Shown here one piece after another: positions 19,423-28,093 of a stretch of DNA of 52,613 nucleotides. The notes beneath the pieces were generated by a model. That model was not told the DNA's origin. It did no database searches and was given only the letters and a program-made list of their open reading frames with translations. Positions within the stretch are counted from its first letter, which is position 1, and the number at the start of each line of letters is the position of its first letter. Where the stretch lies: positions 1 to 52,613 of the forward strand of contig CAJXPD010000035.1 of NCBI GenBank assembly GCA_913057785.1. The letters are read 5' to 3'. The translations under genes and the position numbers were made by a program. The stretch comes from an uncultured Lewinella sp. GTDB taxonomy: Bacteria > Bacteroidota > Bacteroidia > Chitinophagales > Saprospiraceae.

Positions 19423-20190
19423 CTATTTCCTAAAAACTTTCCTGCCCCAAAATAGCACTTGAAAACCGTAGATACTTAACCAATAGACAACTGCAACAAA
19501 GGAAAAGATGCCTAGCCCAGCAAAGATCTTGCTGTGTCTTAGGTCGATCTGGAAGAACTCAAAACTGACAAAGTCGCTGACGACCATAAAGGCATGAACG
19601 AAGAACAATAGAAACAGAATCTGTAGGAGTTTATTTAGGTATCTAATGGCTTTGATGTGCTTCTTGTCTTTGATCTGTTTGCGGCGGCGGCGAATGTAGC
19701 GGTAAGCAAAATACATATAAGCAAAGAAGCCAGCCAGGTACAGAAATTGCTCGAATCCACCATAAAAGGGATTATAGAAGTAGCGATCCACTTGACTCCT
19801 TGCCTCAATGCTTTTGGAAAAAGTAACCAAAAAGAACAGTAGCTGTCCTCCCGGTAATATGAAGTGTTTAACATCCGATAACCTGAATTTATAGGCAGGA
19901 TATAGAGTTAGCTTTACGTAGTAAAATAGGAGTGTAGGAAAGGCTAGAGTATAGTAGATCGGTAAGAAATTGAATTGTGGATAGGCTTTGTAAAAATCTG
20001 TCAGCATAAAGATATTATGCAGTAGGGTCAAGCCAATCGTTATCAATAAAAGTCCATAAAAAGCATTAGCTCGCCGCTCCCCTGATCCCTTGAAAAAGAA
20101 CAAAAAACCAATAAATAAACTCTGCAGCACACCAATTGTCATTAAGCCAATCAGGATGTAGAAGAATATTGTATGGTTTTCTAAGGACAT
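19423..20190 (-). CDS. Seven-helix membrane protein resembling sensor domains
   Basis: 255 residues from the ATG at 20190. Seven hydrophobic segments alternate with short loops; a strongly basic loop (RYIRRRRKQIKDKKHIKA) lies between helices five and six on the expected inner side. The overall pattern resembles the N-terminal multi-helix sensor region that Bacteroidota put in front of AraC-type or LytTR output domains, but here no output domain follows: the protein ends at GRKVFRK just after the last helix. It could be a transport or sensing component with a separate partner. The closest genes are the OmpA protein downstream and the tricorn-type peptidase upstream. Confidence 0.65.
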   Translation of the reverse strand: MSLENHTIFFYILIGLMTIGVLQSLFIGFLFFFKGSGERRANAFYGLLLITIGLTLLHNIFMLTDFYKAYPQFNFLPIYYTLAFPTLLFYYVKLTLYPAYKFRLSDVKHFILPGGQLLFFLVTFSKSIEARSQVDRYFYNPFYGGFEQFLYLAGFFAYMYFAYRYIRRRRKQIKDKKHIKAIRYLNKLLQILFLLFFVHAFMVVSDFVSFEFFQIDLRHSKIFAGLGIFSFVAVVYWLSIYGFQVLFWGRKVFRK

Positions 20191-20244
20191 GCTGTAGTTT
20201 TCTTTTTTGGCAAAGATCGGGATTCTTTGGATTAAAGTCCAGTC

Positions 20245-20313
20245 GCGCTGGCTGCACCTCACCTCACCGGGTGACTTAGAGTCACCCGGTGAGGTGAGGT
20301 GCAGCAGCAGCGC
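20245..20313. repeat. Long perfect inverted repeat (26-bp stem, 3-nt loop)
   Basis: Positions 20251-20276 are perfectly complementary to 20280-20305 around the loop TAG. Six further pairs (20245-20250 with 20308-20313) close after a 2-nt bulge. It lies 8-16 bp past the stop of the tricorn-type gene. It has no T-run on either strand, so it is not a classical intrinsic terminator, though its position fits transcript end formation or 3' protection. Confidence 0.8.
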
Positions 20314-20320
20314 AAGTAGC

Positions 20321-23300
20321 TTATTGCTTTGGTCGCTTATAGCGAATTGGAGCTGCCGGCTCCGGTTTAAGCTCTATACTTTGTGACTTCATAAGCTTAA
20401 GCGCCTCCTGGACTGCTCTTTCCAACTGTGGGTCACCACCCTTGATGACTTTGGCAGGATCTTGGATCACCTCAATATCCGGTGCGACACCAACGCCTTC
20501 TACGGCCCACTCGCCATTCACATCAAAGAATCCTCCCCTAGGTGCTACCATTCTACCCCCATCGAGGAAAGGTGGTGTGTCCCAGGTTCCTACTAGACCA
20601 CCCCAGGTTCTTGTACCGATAAGTGGGCCAATTTCCATCTTATGGAAAAGATAGGGTAGGAGATCCCCGCCGGATCCTGCACGTTCATTGATGATCATTA
20701 CTTTAGGACCCCACAAGCCTGCCATAGGCGTAGTGAAAGGGCGTCGATCATTGGCCTTGCTATTGAAGTAGCCGTGGAGTTTTCTAGCCATCACATCGAC
20801 CATGTAATCGGCTGCAGATCCTCCACCATTGTTACGTTCATCTATAACTGCTCCTTTTTTATCTTGCTGCGCAAAGAAATAGCGATTGAATGAGTTGAAG
20901 CCGTTGCCGCTAGTGTTTGGCACGTAAACGTAGGCTAGCTGACCATTGGAAAGACTATCGACCTTTCGCCGGTTTCCTTCCACCCAATCCACATAACGTA
21001 GATTGCGCTCGCTGCTAATGGCTTTAGTGATGACCAATCTAGCGCCTTCTTTTGAGGTACTGCTATTGACGAGCAGTTTTACTTGGCGGTTGGCCGCTCC
21101 TTCCAATAGACTAAATGGATTTGTGGGAGCTTGAAGGTTTTTCCCATCAATGGCTAGGATATAGTCTCCTTCCTTCACGTCCAAACCAGGGATGGCCAAA
21201 GGTCCTTGAACACCAGGATTCCAACTCTCCCCGGTGTAGATTTTCTTAATACGATAATAGCCATTTACTGCTTCCAGATCGGCTCCTAGAAGACCAATCG
21301 ATACTCGATCGATATCTGGAAAATCACCCCCTCTGGTGTAAGAGTGTCCAACGGCTACCTCCCCACCAAGAATATCTACGATATAGTTCAAGTCGGTACG
21401 ATGACGAACATGATCCACCCAAGGGCTGTACCATTCGTACACATCATCCCAAGGTGCGCCGTGCACATTGTCAACATATAGGAAGTCACGCTGATAGCGC
21501 CATCCTTCTTTGAAAATCTGAGCCCATTCTGCCCGTGGTTCAACCTTCATCTTTAAGTTCAGTTTCAGTTTACCCGCGCCGGGTTTGGGCGGCGGGCCTC
21601 CTGCTCCGACGATTCCCCAGCTACCCCGACTATTGTAGAGGAGTTGTTTCCGGTCATTAGAAATCGAAGCTTGTCCGACTCCTTTCAAGAATAATTTAGC
21701 CTCCTGTTCCTTTATATCGTAGCGATGTAGGCTAAGTCCTGGTTGATTATCTACCGCTTCCATGTAGAAGAACTTGCCTGTTGGCCCTGCTACCATGGCC
21801 ACATAGTTGCGAGCTGGAACGTCGATGGCGAGGATGCGGCGTGCCAAACCTGGCATGTCAATGGTGACCAAAGAGTCCTTTTCTGCCTTTTTATCTTTTT
21901 TCTTGTCCTCTGATGCAGGTTCCTCATCACTCTCTGGTAGGAAGGGAGAAGGGGTGTCTTTGCCTAGCAAAACCATATACGGGCGATACGTGGTAGAAGG
22001 ATCATACGAACTCATATCTAGCCAACCCGTATTCAAACCGAAGTTGGTGCTGGCCAAAAAGTAAAGGTACTTACCACTTTCGTCCCAGACCGGGCTAATG
22101 GCATCGGCCATCCCGTCGGTTAGTTGGTAGGTTTGTCCCGTTTCTACTTGATGCACTTTGATGGCCTTATGCTGATTGTCTAGCAGACGAGCATAGGCGA
22201 TCCAGCGACTATCGGGTGACCAGACAGGATTCATGCTACGATTGGGGTGAGCAAAGCGGTCGGTGTCGGCTTTCTTCACAACCCCACTTTCAATGTTGGC
22301 ATACCAAAGGTTGTAGTCGGTATCTGTATAGGCTATGAATTTTCCGTCTGGTGACCAGGTAGGATTGAAATAAAAAGTAGGATTGGGGAGTTCGATGCTC
22401 TTTGGTGCTTCCAAACCCATTTGGTCACTGATCATCAGCGTATACTCGCCGGTCTTATCAGAGAACCAAGCCACCTGTTGACCATCTGGCGACCAAACAG
22501 GGTATCGATCCGCCACGCCAGGTGACTGTGTTAGGTTTCGCCAATCGCCTTTCTCTTTGGGTGCCGTGAAAATATCACCCCGATATTCGAATATTGCACG
22601 TTTACCAGTAGGGGAGAGGGAGGCATTTGCCAATCGGCCTGCAGGTACATCTTCCCAGCGAGGTCGTGCCCAATGAAAATCACCTTTGACCTCTACAGCT
22701 AGCTGCTTGCTATCCCCCGTTTCAGGCTTCAATTCATGTAGCCAACCACCTTGCTCGTAGATGATGGCATCAGGACCTGCATCAAGACTCTTTACATCGA
22801 AATCCTTGTGATAGGTCAACTGCTTCAGCTCATCATTGCGGGGATCAAAGGACCAGATGTTGCTGGCATAGTCTCTTTCCGATAGGAAATAGACCTTTCC
22901 TTTGTACCATACGGGATCCAAATGCCGCTCCTTATCTGGCTGGGGCACTCTCTTGAGTTCAAAGCTTTTCATGTTGACAATCCAAATCGGCATTGCCTGT
23001 CCACCGCGATAGTTTCTCCATTCAGGATCCCAGCCCGTGATCGGGGTGTAAGCAATATAGTCTCCTTTCCCAGATAATTCTCCATAGGCAGCTCTTGGAA
23101 TTGCCAATGCAGTTGGAAGTCCTCCATCTAATGGTATGGTAAAGAGTTTGCTAGTCTGTGTGGGGCGGCCATCACGAGAAGAGCGGAAGAGGATGGAACG
23201 GCCATCTGGGCTCCAACCCTGCACAAAATCTGCGCTTGAATGCCAGGTTAATCTGCGCGGCTCCCCTCCGGCGGTTGGGACGACATAAACATCTGTATTC

Positions 23301-23548
23301 CCATCATACTGGCCAGTGAAAGCTACCATGTTTCCATCGGGAGAGAAGTGAGGTAGACTTTCGCTGCCTTCAGCGCTGGTCAAGCGTTGTGCGGAGCTTC
23401 CTCCACGCTCGAGAACCCAAAGATCGTCGGCATAAACAAACACTATTTTATTCTGACTAATAGTAGGCTGTCGGAGAAGCCGAGTGCCTTGAGCCCAAGA
23501 GAATTGGCCAAGGATCATGGCCAGGCCCATAAGGTAAAGGTATCGCAT
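20321..23548 (-). CDS. Tricorn-type S41 peptidase, secreted
   Basis: 1075 residues from the ATG at 23548, chosen because it begins a signal peptide (MRYLYLMGLAMILGQFSWAQG); the open frame extends 44 codons upstream without one. N-terminal beta-propeller repeats carry PD40-type motifs (LPHFSPDGNMVAF, GWSPDGRSILF, YPVWSPDGQQVAW, NPVWSPDSRWIAY). A second propeller region is interrupted by a charged segment (SDEEPASEDKKKDKKAEKD). Then come a PDZ domain (VKEGDYILAIDGKNL) and an S41 protease domain with GAVIDERNNGGGS and the nucleophile Ser in NERAGSGGDLLPYLF. It degrades peptides in the periplasm or outside the cell. Length matches bacterial tricorn homologues. Confidence 0.92.
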   Translation of the reverse strand: MRYLYLMGLAMILGQFSWAQGTRLLRQPTISQNKIVFVYADDLWVLERGGSSAQRLTSAEGSESLPHFSPDGNMVAFTGQYDGNTDVYVVPTAGGEPRRLTWHSSADFVQGWSPDGRSILFRSSRDGRPTQTSKLFTIPLDGGLPTALAIPRAAYGELSGKGDYIAYTPITGWDPEWRNYRGGQAMPIWIVNMKSFELKRVPQPDKERHLDPVWYKGKVYFLSERDYASNIWSFDPRNDELKQLTYHKDFDVKSLDAGPDAIIYEQGGWLHELKPETGDSKQLAVEVKGDFHWARPRWEDVPAGRLANASLSPTGKRAIFEYRGDIFTAPKEKGDWRNLTQSPGVADRYPVWSPDGQQVAWFSDKTGEYTLMISDQMGLEAPKSIELPNPTFYFNPTWSPDGKFIAYTDTDYNLWYANIESGVVKKADTDRFAHPNRSMNPVWSPDSRWIAYARLLDNQHKAIKVHQVETGQTYQLTDGMADAISPVWDESGKYLYFLASTNFGLNTGWLDMSSYDPSTTYRPYMVLLGKDTPSPFLPESDEEPASEDKKKDKKAEKDSLVTIDMPGLARRILAIDVPARNYVAMVAGPTGKFFYMEAVDNQPGLSLHRYDIKEQEAKLFLKGVGQASISNDRKQLLYNSRGSWGIVGAGGPPPKPGAGKLKLNLKMKVEPRAEWAQIFKEGWRYQRDFLYVDNVHGAPWDDVYEWYSPWVDHVRHRTDLNYIVDILGGEVAVGHSYTRGGDFPDIDRVSIGLLGADLEAVNGYYRIKKIYTGESWNPGVQGPLAIPGLDVKEGDYILAIDGKNLQAPTNPFSLLEGAANRQVKLLVNSSTSKEGARLVITKAISSERNLRYVDWVEGNRRKVDSLSNGQLAYVYVPNTSGNGFNSFNRYFFAQQDKKGAVIDERNNGGGSAADYMVDVMARKLHGYFNSKANDRRPFTTPMAGLWGPKVMIINERAGSGGDLLPYLFHKMEIGPLIGTRTWGGLVGTWDTPPFLDGGRMVAPRGGFFDVNGEWAVEGVGVAPDIEVIQDPAKVIKGGDPQLERAVQEALKLMKSQSIELKPEPAAPIRYKRPKQ

Positions 23549-23711
23549 GTTGTTCGGTTTTATTAGCAAAGGACTAAGCTTGCTTTGGTATGATAAATAG
23601 CATGAAAACTTAGGTTCACTAAGGTAAACTTTATTGGCTAAAATAAGCAGTTCGATTAGGGACTCGCCAAAATCTAGCAAGATTGTAGGTCAATGAGTAT
23701 TGGCACTTTAA

Positions 23712-24365
23712 ATGGGAAATTTTCCCAGGCTTAGGAAACTAATGCTGGATGAGATTGTTAGGAAGGCGATGGCCAAGTTATGGGATTATATCAAGCAGCT
23801 TTTTCAAGAGGCAGAACAAAGTTCAGCTAGCCAACCTGTCGTGCACGAAATGATAAAGAGGAGTCCAGCGGAACGAGAAGACTATTTACAGTGGCGAGAG
23901 GGCTTGATTCGCCGTAGGTTGATTGACTGGCTGCGGGATCAGTATGCAATTTTTCAGGTTCTTCCAGATGATATAGATGAGGCCTTAGATTTCTTGAATA
24001 CCCCCTCATCCAAAGGCTTTGTCGTCCATTTCTACAAAACCAACTATTCTCGAAGAGAGGTCATCCATTTCTTTGACTATCTAAAGGAACAAGTATTGGC
24101 CCTCAACTACCGCACCCAAATTTCAGATAGCCGAACCTATAATAAGCCCGGCTGGGTAGAGACCACCGAACGTCACTACCTTAAGCCCCGCCCCAATTTT
24201 GAGGCGGGGAAAAAGTCGAAGCAAGCTTTTGGCAATGTGATGATCGAGGTGGAGATCCGCGATGAGAAAGTTCGCAATCTCCGTTTCCGTGCTACGGTGT
24301 ACAAGGATCATCAGTTTGAAGAGGCAGAAGATTTTAAGGATTTGATGCAAGCGTTGTTGCATTGA
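23712..24365 (+). CDS. Conserved protein of unknown function
   Basis: 217 residues from the ATG at 23712; internal ATGs at 23742 and 23769 are also possible starts, and the residues before the first of them look less structured. Helical N-terminus (KLWDYIKQLFQEAE), then an alpha/beta body with RREVIHFFDYLKEQVL, a proline/aromatic stretch (YNKPGWVETTERHYLKPRP) and a beta region (VMIEVEIRDEKVRNLRFRATVY). No signal peptide, membrane helix or known motif. It is divergent from the tricorn gene, and its last 32 bases overlap the 3' end of the convergent alpha/beta hydrolase gene. Function not recognised. Confidence 0.7.
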   Translation: MGNFPRLRKLMLDEIVRKAMAKLWDYIKQLFQEAEQSSASQPVVHEMIKRSPAEREDYLQWREGLIRRRLIDWLRDQYAIFQVLPDDIDEALDFLNTPSSKGFVVHFYKTNYSRREVIHFFDYLKEQVLALNYRTQISDSRTYNKPGWVETTERHYLKPRPNFEAGKKSKQAFGNVMIEVEIRDEKVRNLRFRATVYKDHQFEEAEDFKDLMQALLH

Positions 24366-25242
24366 GCGCCTGTTCATATAGAAAGCTGCTGACGGCCAGC
24401 ACTACCTCCTCTTTCTTCTCTTCTTGTGGGAAATGCCCACAGTCTTCCAGTTTTAGTACCTGAGCTTTAGGAAAGGCACTGGCGTATTTGTCAAGGTATT
24501 TGGGAAGTACGAAAGGGTCTTGCATACCCCAGATGAATAGTACAGGCTTGTCTTGAAGTCGATGGATTTTCTTCCATAGGCTTCCAAACCATTGCTGATC
24601 ATTCAGAATAGACCTGGCAAATGCTAAGGTGCCGTGCCGTTCTGAAGCCTTCCGAAAAACCTTGGTGTAATGCCGATGCACTACTTTGGAAAGTCGGCCT
24701 GCCTCATGAAAAGATTTCGGAATAAGGAATCTTGGGGAGAAGTTTAGCCGTAAGTACAAAAAGGGAAGCAATGGACTTTTCAAAATCTTGGCAGATTGCT
24801 GAAATTCTGGCTCATTAGAAGCATCCCACAGCCAGGAGTTCAATAGGGTGATACTGCTGATTTGATTAGGTCGATCCAAGGCGTAAGCCATACCGATAAC
24901 TCCGCCAAAATCATGCAACACTACATGTAGATCGGACAACCCTAAATACTCAATGAATTGCGTCAGTACCCGAACATGTGTAGGGGTACTATAATCGTAA
25001 TCTTTAGGTTTGTCGGAAAGTCCAAATCCCATCAGGTCAATAGCAATACAGCGAAAATCCGTGGATAGTTTTGATATAAGATGCCGATAGTCGAATGACC
25101 AGGAAGGTGTACCATGTACGAAGAGAATGGTTGGACCCTGCCCTTCGTCGACATAGTGCATTTTATGATTTTCAACGTCAAAGTATTTGTGGGTAAACGG
25201 ATAAGCTTGGCGGTCTAGCCAAGAGTACGATTTGTCAGGCAT
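24334..25242 (-). CDS. Alpha/beta hydrolase, haloalkane-dehalogenase-like
   Basis: 302 residues from the ATG at 25242; a TTG five codons upstream is less likely. The fold and triad are clear: nucleophile Asp111 in VVLHDFGGVIG, acid Asp242 in IWGMQDPF, and base His270 in DCGHFPQEE. An oxyanion-type motif HGTPSW lies at 43-48, and a cap domain at about 135-220. An Asp nucleophile points to the haloalkane dehalogenase / epoxide hydrolase branch. However, the Trp next to the nucleophile is Phe112, and the Asn of the HGNP motif is Thr45. These are the two halide-holding positions in LinB/DhaA-type enzymes, so dehalogenation is doubtful. The substrate is unknown. Confidence 0.85.
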   Translation of the reverse strand: MPDKSYSWLDRQAYPFTHKYFDVENHKMHYVDEGQGPTILFVHGTPSWSFDYRHLISKLSTDFRCIAIDLMGFGLSDKPKDYDYSTPTHVRVLTQFIEYLGLSDLHVVLHDFGGVIGMAYALDRPNQISSITLLNSWLWDASNEPEFQQSAKILKSPLLPFLYLRLNFSPRFLIPKSFHEAGRLSKVVHRHYTKVFRKASERHGTLAFARSILNDQQWFGSLWKKIHRLQDKPVLFIWGMQDPFVLPKYLDKYASAFPKAQVLKLEDCGHFPQEEKKEEVVLAVSSFLYEQALNATTLASNP

Positions 25243-25626
25243 AATTTTTTGCCTCAAAGTTGCGGAGCCTATAGGTGAATTGACTTGGTATAAACCAAGA
25301 TTGCGGGATTGTTGGAAATTCGTAAGGAAAAAGAACAGCAGAGGGCATCGAAAAATGAGCCCTTATTCACAAATTTTCGACAGACTTTACCCTAAAGCAA
25401 AGCGGAAAGACGTTCTTAGAGTATCTCTTAATACTCAAGTTGCTGATGCATGAGTTTTTTATTTACTATTTTCGGGTTTCGATAAGTTAATTGCGTCAGT
25501 TTTGTGGCAACAAAATAACGGTCAATAGTGAGCGAGAGAGGTGGAGGAGGACAAGGAAGTGCCCAAAAGTCTTGCTTAATTATTGCCATTGCCTAATGCC
25601 ATCATTGGATAAAGAACAGACAGTTT
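25243..25626. other. Intergenic region between the hydrolase and HD-PycTM genes
   Basis: About 380 bp between divergent genes. A short open frame of 32 codons from the ATG at 25358 has no supporting feature, and I do not call it. No hairpin, consensus -7 box or repeat was convincing; promoters for both flanking genes must lie here. Confidence 0.4.
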
Positions 25627-26868
25627 ATGGTTGAGGTTGAAAACCCCCTATTGGAGGCTTGCGCAGAACATGTGCAGGCGTTTTTCGAGGAAAAAATATC
25701 AAGTGACTACGTTTATCACGATTTTCAGCATACGCAATATGTAGTGGATATGGCATTGCATATTGCAGAAGGCTATGAATTGACTGAAAAAGAAATTGAG
25801 ATTATCCAATTGGCAGCGTGGTTTCATGATGCCGGATATGATCAAGGACCAGAAAACCATGAAATACGCAGTATTGAGTATGCCCGTGCTTTCCTGGAGC
25901 CACATGGGTATCCAGAAGAAGACCTGCAAAAAATCGAACAGGCCATCATGGCCACGCGCTATCCTCAGAGTCCAGTGACCTTGCTTGATGAAATTGTTTG
26001 CGATGCGGATCTAAGTCATTTGGGGAACGAATGGTATTGGGACCGTTGCGGGAAAGTCCGCCAGGAAATGATGATGACCAAGGGAAAAATCATGTCTGAC
26101 CAGGAATGGGTAGATTTTGAAATTGCCTTTGTCACTAAACATGCCTATCATACCACTGTAGCCCAAGAGCTTTTCAATAAACAGAAAGAACGGCACATTC
26201 GCCAATTGCTTAAACAGAAGCAACGCCTCAACCCTGACCCATCCAAGGACATTGCAGAAGCAAAAAAGAAGAAAAAGAAAAAGAAGAAGAAAGGAGGTGT
26301 AGAAGAAGAAGGCAGAAATGGAGAAAATAAATTAAAGCAACTCAATCTCGGACGTGGAGTAGAAACCATGTACCGTACTACTTACCGAACACACGTCAAC
26401 CTCAGTTCGATTGCCGATAACAAGGCTAACTTCATGTTGACGATCAATTCGATCATTATTTCGATCTCTGTCCCTTTTGTAGCCTCTCAGGTGGAAGACA
26501 ATCCAAAAGTAGTGCTGCCCACTATGATTCTGATTGCTTCTTCCTTGACTGCTTTGATTTTTGCGATACTCTCTACCCGTCCTAAGGTAACCAAAGGGGA
26601 ATTTACCCGAGATGATATTGAGCAGAAGCGGTCGAATTTATTGTTCTTTGGAAACTTCTATAATATGAAAGTAGAAGACTTCCACTGGGGGATGATGGAG
26701 ATGATCAAAGACAGTGATTTTCTTTATAGTTCGATGACCAAGGATCTTTACTATTTAGGAATAGTACTGGCCAAGAAGTATCGGCTCCTGCGAATCTGTT
26801 TTGATATCTTTATGTATGGAGTAATTCTGTCAGTTTTGGTATTTGTCGTGGTTTTTCTATTTTTCTAG
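25627..26868 (+). CDS. HD phosphohydrolase fused to a PycTM (DUF5706) membrane domain
   Basis: 413 residues in three parts. Residues 1-200 are an HD-superfamily hydrolase with the H...HD...D metal set: His35 (FQHTQYV), His67-Asp68 (AWFHDAGYD), and Asp126 (VCDADLSHLG). Residues 205-240 are a charged linker with ten lysines in a row (213-222), then Glu-rich. Residues 246-413 are a PycTM domain: YRTTYRTHVNLSSIADNKAN, two helices, NLLFFGNFYNM, KDLYYLGIVLAKKYR, and a final helix. The second and third parts parallel the 190-residue protein at 6907-7479. HD domains of this kind remove phosphate from nucleotides, so the fusion couples nucleotide hydrolysis to a Pycsar-effector-type membrane module. 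Which nucleotide it handles, and whether the membrane part forms pores, is inference. Ferritin follows 160 bp downstream. Confidence 0.82.
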   Translation: MVEVENPLLEACAEHVQAFFEEKISSDYVYHDFQHTQYVVDMALHIAEGYELTEKEIEIIQLAAWFHDAGYDQGPENHEIRSIEYARAFLEPHGYPEEDLQKIEQAIMATRYPQSPVTLLDEIVCDADLSHLGNEWYWDRCGKVRQEMMMTKGKIMSDQEWVDFEIAFVTKHAYHTTVAQELFNKQKERHIRQLLKQKQRLNPDPSKDIAEAKKKKKKKKKKGGVEEEGRNGENKLKQLNLGRGVETMYRTTYRTHVNLSSIADNKANFMLTINSIIISISVPFVASQVEDNPKVVLPTMILIASSLTALIFAILSTRPKVTKGEFTRDDIEQKRSNLLFFGNFYNMKVEDFHWGMMEMIKDSDFLYSSMTKDLYYLGIVLAKKYRLLRICFDIFMYGVILSVLVFVVVFLFF

Positions 26869-27028
26869 GTGTCAATAATTTAGGCTTTAATTAGCAGAGA
26901 CATTCTTTCTAGAATTAGTCCAAATAAGAATTTATCTAAATAGCGTTATTCTTACCCATAGATGTGAACTCTTTGGTGCTTGTAACCTTATATTAACAGC
27001 ACAATTTTGTTCAAAAAAATAAGTATTT

Positions 27029-27553
27029 ATGTTGTCAAGCAAGATGGAAAGCGCGCTGAATAAGCAGCTTGAGTTGGAAGGATATGCTTCATTTTTGTAT
27101 TTGTCGATGGCATCTTGGTGTGAACGAGAGGGATTGGAAGGCTGTGCCAAATTCATGTATCGTCAATCGACGGAGGAAAATGAGCATATGATGCGTATTT
27201 TCAACTATATCAATGAAACAGATGGTCATGCCTTAGCACCTGCCATCGGTCAACCTCCTCATAACTTTGAGTCGGTAAAAGCTCTATTTGATCAAGTGTA
27301 TGCACATGAGCAAAAAGTTACTGCTTCCATTAACAACTTAGTAGCATTGAGCTACGATGAAAAGGACCATGCAACACTCAATTTTTTGCAATGGTATGTA
27401 GAGGAGCAGCGAGAAGAAGAGGCTCTAATGCGAACTATCTTGGATCGAATCAAGTTGATTGGGGATGGTCCACAAAGTTTGTATTATATTGATCTGGAAT
27501 TAGAAAAGATCAATGGAATAGAAGAAAAGGCTGAGGCGGAAAGCGAGGCCTAA
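27029..27553 (+). CDS. ftnA: Bacterial non-heme ferritin
   Basis: 174 residues. The ferroxidase-centre residues fall at the same numbers as in E. coli FtnA: Glu17, Glu50 and His53 (EENEH), Glu94 (YAHEQKV), and Gln127 (EEQREEE). There is no signal peptide and no heme-binding Met as in bacterioferritin. It oxidises Fe(II) and stores iron as a 24-mer in the cytoplasm. A short acidic tail (EEKAEAESEA) is added. The DUF2007 gene starts 13 bp downstream, so the two are probably cotranscribed. Confidence 0.95.
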   Translation: MLSSKMESALNKQLELEGYASFLYLSMASWCEREGLEGCAKFMYRQSTEENEHMMRIFNYINETDGHALAPAIGQPPHNFESVKALFDQVYAHEQKVTASINNLVALSYDEKDHATLNFLQWYVEEQREEEALMRTILDRIKLIGDGPQSLYYIDLELEKINGIEEKAEAESEA

Positions 27554-27565
27554 TTAGCTTGTATC

Positions 27566-28012
27566 ATGGAAGATCAAATTTTAGACAGTTTTGACGAATT
27601 CGACGAGCAAACACGGATAGTTACAATTAAGCACTTTTACTTTGAATCACAAGCCCGCCTATACGCGGCGAGACTCAAAGAAGCTGGCATCAAATGTGTT
27701 GTTTCAAATGCTACATTGCAGACGATGTTGCCAGTAGAACAAGGAGGGATCAAACTATTGGTGCGAGAAACGGATTTGGAAGAAGCGAGTCAGATTGTGC
27801 GACAGATGGATCAGCGGAATAATGAGAGTACTGAGGATGGACCCTTTCATGAAATCGATGAGCAAGGAATTGCGTATTTGAAATCTTTGGATAAGGAAAA
27901 GAAAGGAAATGTTTGGCTGCAGTGGTTGGTGGTGTTTATCCTACTTCTAGTACTGATTCGCGCCTTTTTGAGAGCTGGTGGCTGGATTGATAGTGGGTGG
28001 GACTTCTTCTAA
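27566..28012 (+). CDS. DUF2007-type protein with C-terminal membrane helix
   Basis: 148 residues. The first half (about 18-90) has the DUF2007 pattern: a strand then FESQARLYAARLKEAGIKCVVSN, PVEQGGIKLLVRETDLEEASQIV. A linker is followed by one membrane helix (about 116-136, WLVVFILLLVLIRAFL), giving a tail-anchored layout. The family is described only as a putative signal-transducing fold; the biochemical role is unknown. It lies 13 bp after ferritin on the same strand. Confidence 0.8.
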   Translation: MEDQILDSFDEFDEQTRIVTIKHFYFESQARLYAARLKEAGIKCVVSNATLQTMLPVEQGGIKLLVRETDLEEASQIVRQMDQRNNESTEDGPFHEIDEQGIAYLKSLDKEKKGNVWLQWLVVFILLLVLIRAFLRAGGWIDSGWDFF

Positions 28013-28054
28013 AACAACTACAGGATCTTCCTGATTAATTCTTAAGACGAAAAC

Positions 28055-28086
28055 AAGACCTCAGCAATTGATTTTGCTGAGGTCTT
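28055..28086. terminator. Hairpin between convergent DUF2007 and M56/TonB genes
   Basis: A 13-bp perfect stem (28055-28067 with 28074-28086, loop of six) lies between the two stop codons. On the minus strand a weak T-rich tract (gttttcg) follows, so it probably terminates the minus-strand gene and perhaps both. Confidence 0.7.
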
Positions 28087-28093
28087 CGTCATT

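Noticed and set aside
20251..20305. Long palindrome as insertion-sequence end or integron attC
   Set aside because: There is no transposase or integrase within the window and no target duplication or partner repeat was seen.
25358..25453. Small open frame of 32 codons upstream of HD-PycTM
   Set aside because: No start signal, family match or conservation evidence; it ends near the promoter region of the next gene.
26270..26297. A AAA AAG slippery heptamer in frame plus an AAAGGAGGT sequence in the HD-PycTM gene, as a programmed frameshift or internal start
   Set aside because: The SD-like word lies downstream of the heptamer rather than upstream, the nearby ATG is out of frame and meets a stop within five codons, and the fused protein continues intact. 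The run is explained by ten lysine codons.
6907..26868. A complete Pycsar anti-phage operon
   Set aside because: The two PycTM-family genes are 18 kb apart and no nucleotide cyclase is visible beside either, so I report orphan family members, not a defence system.
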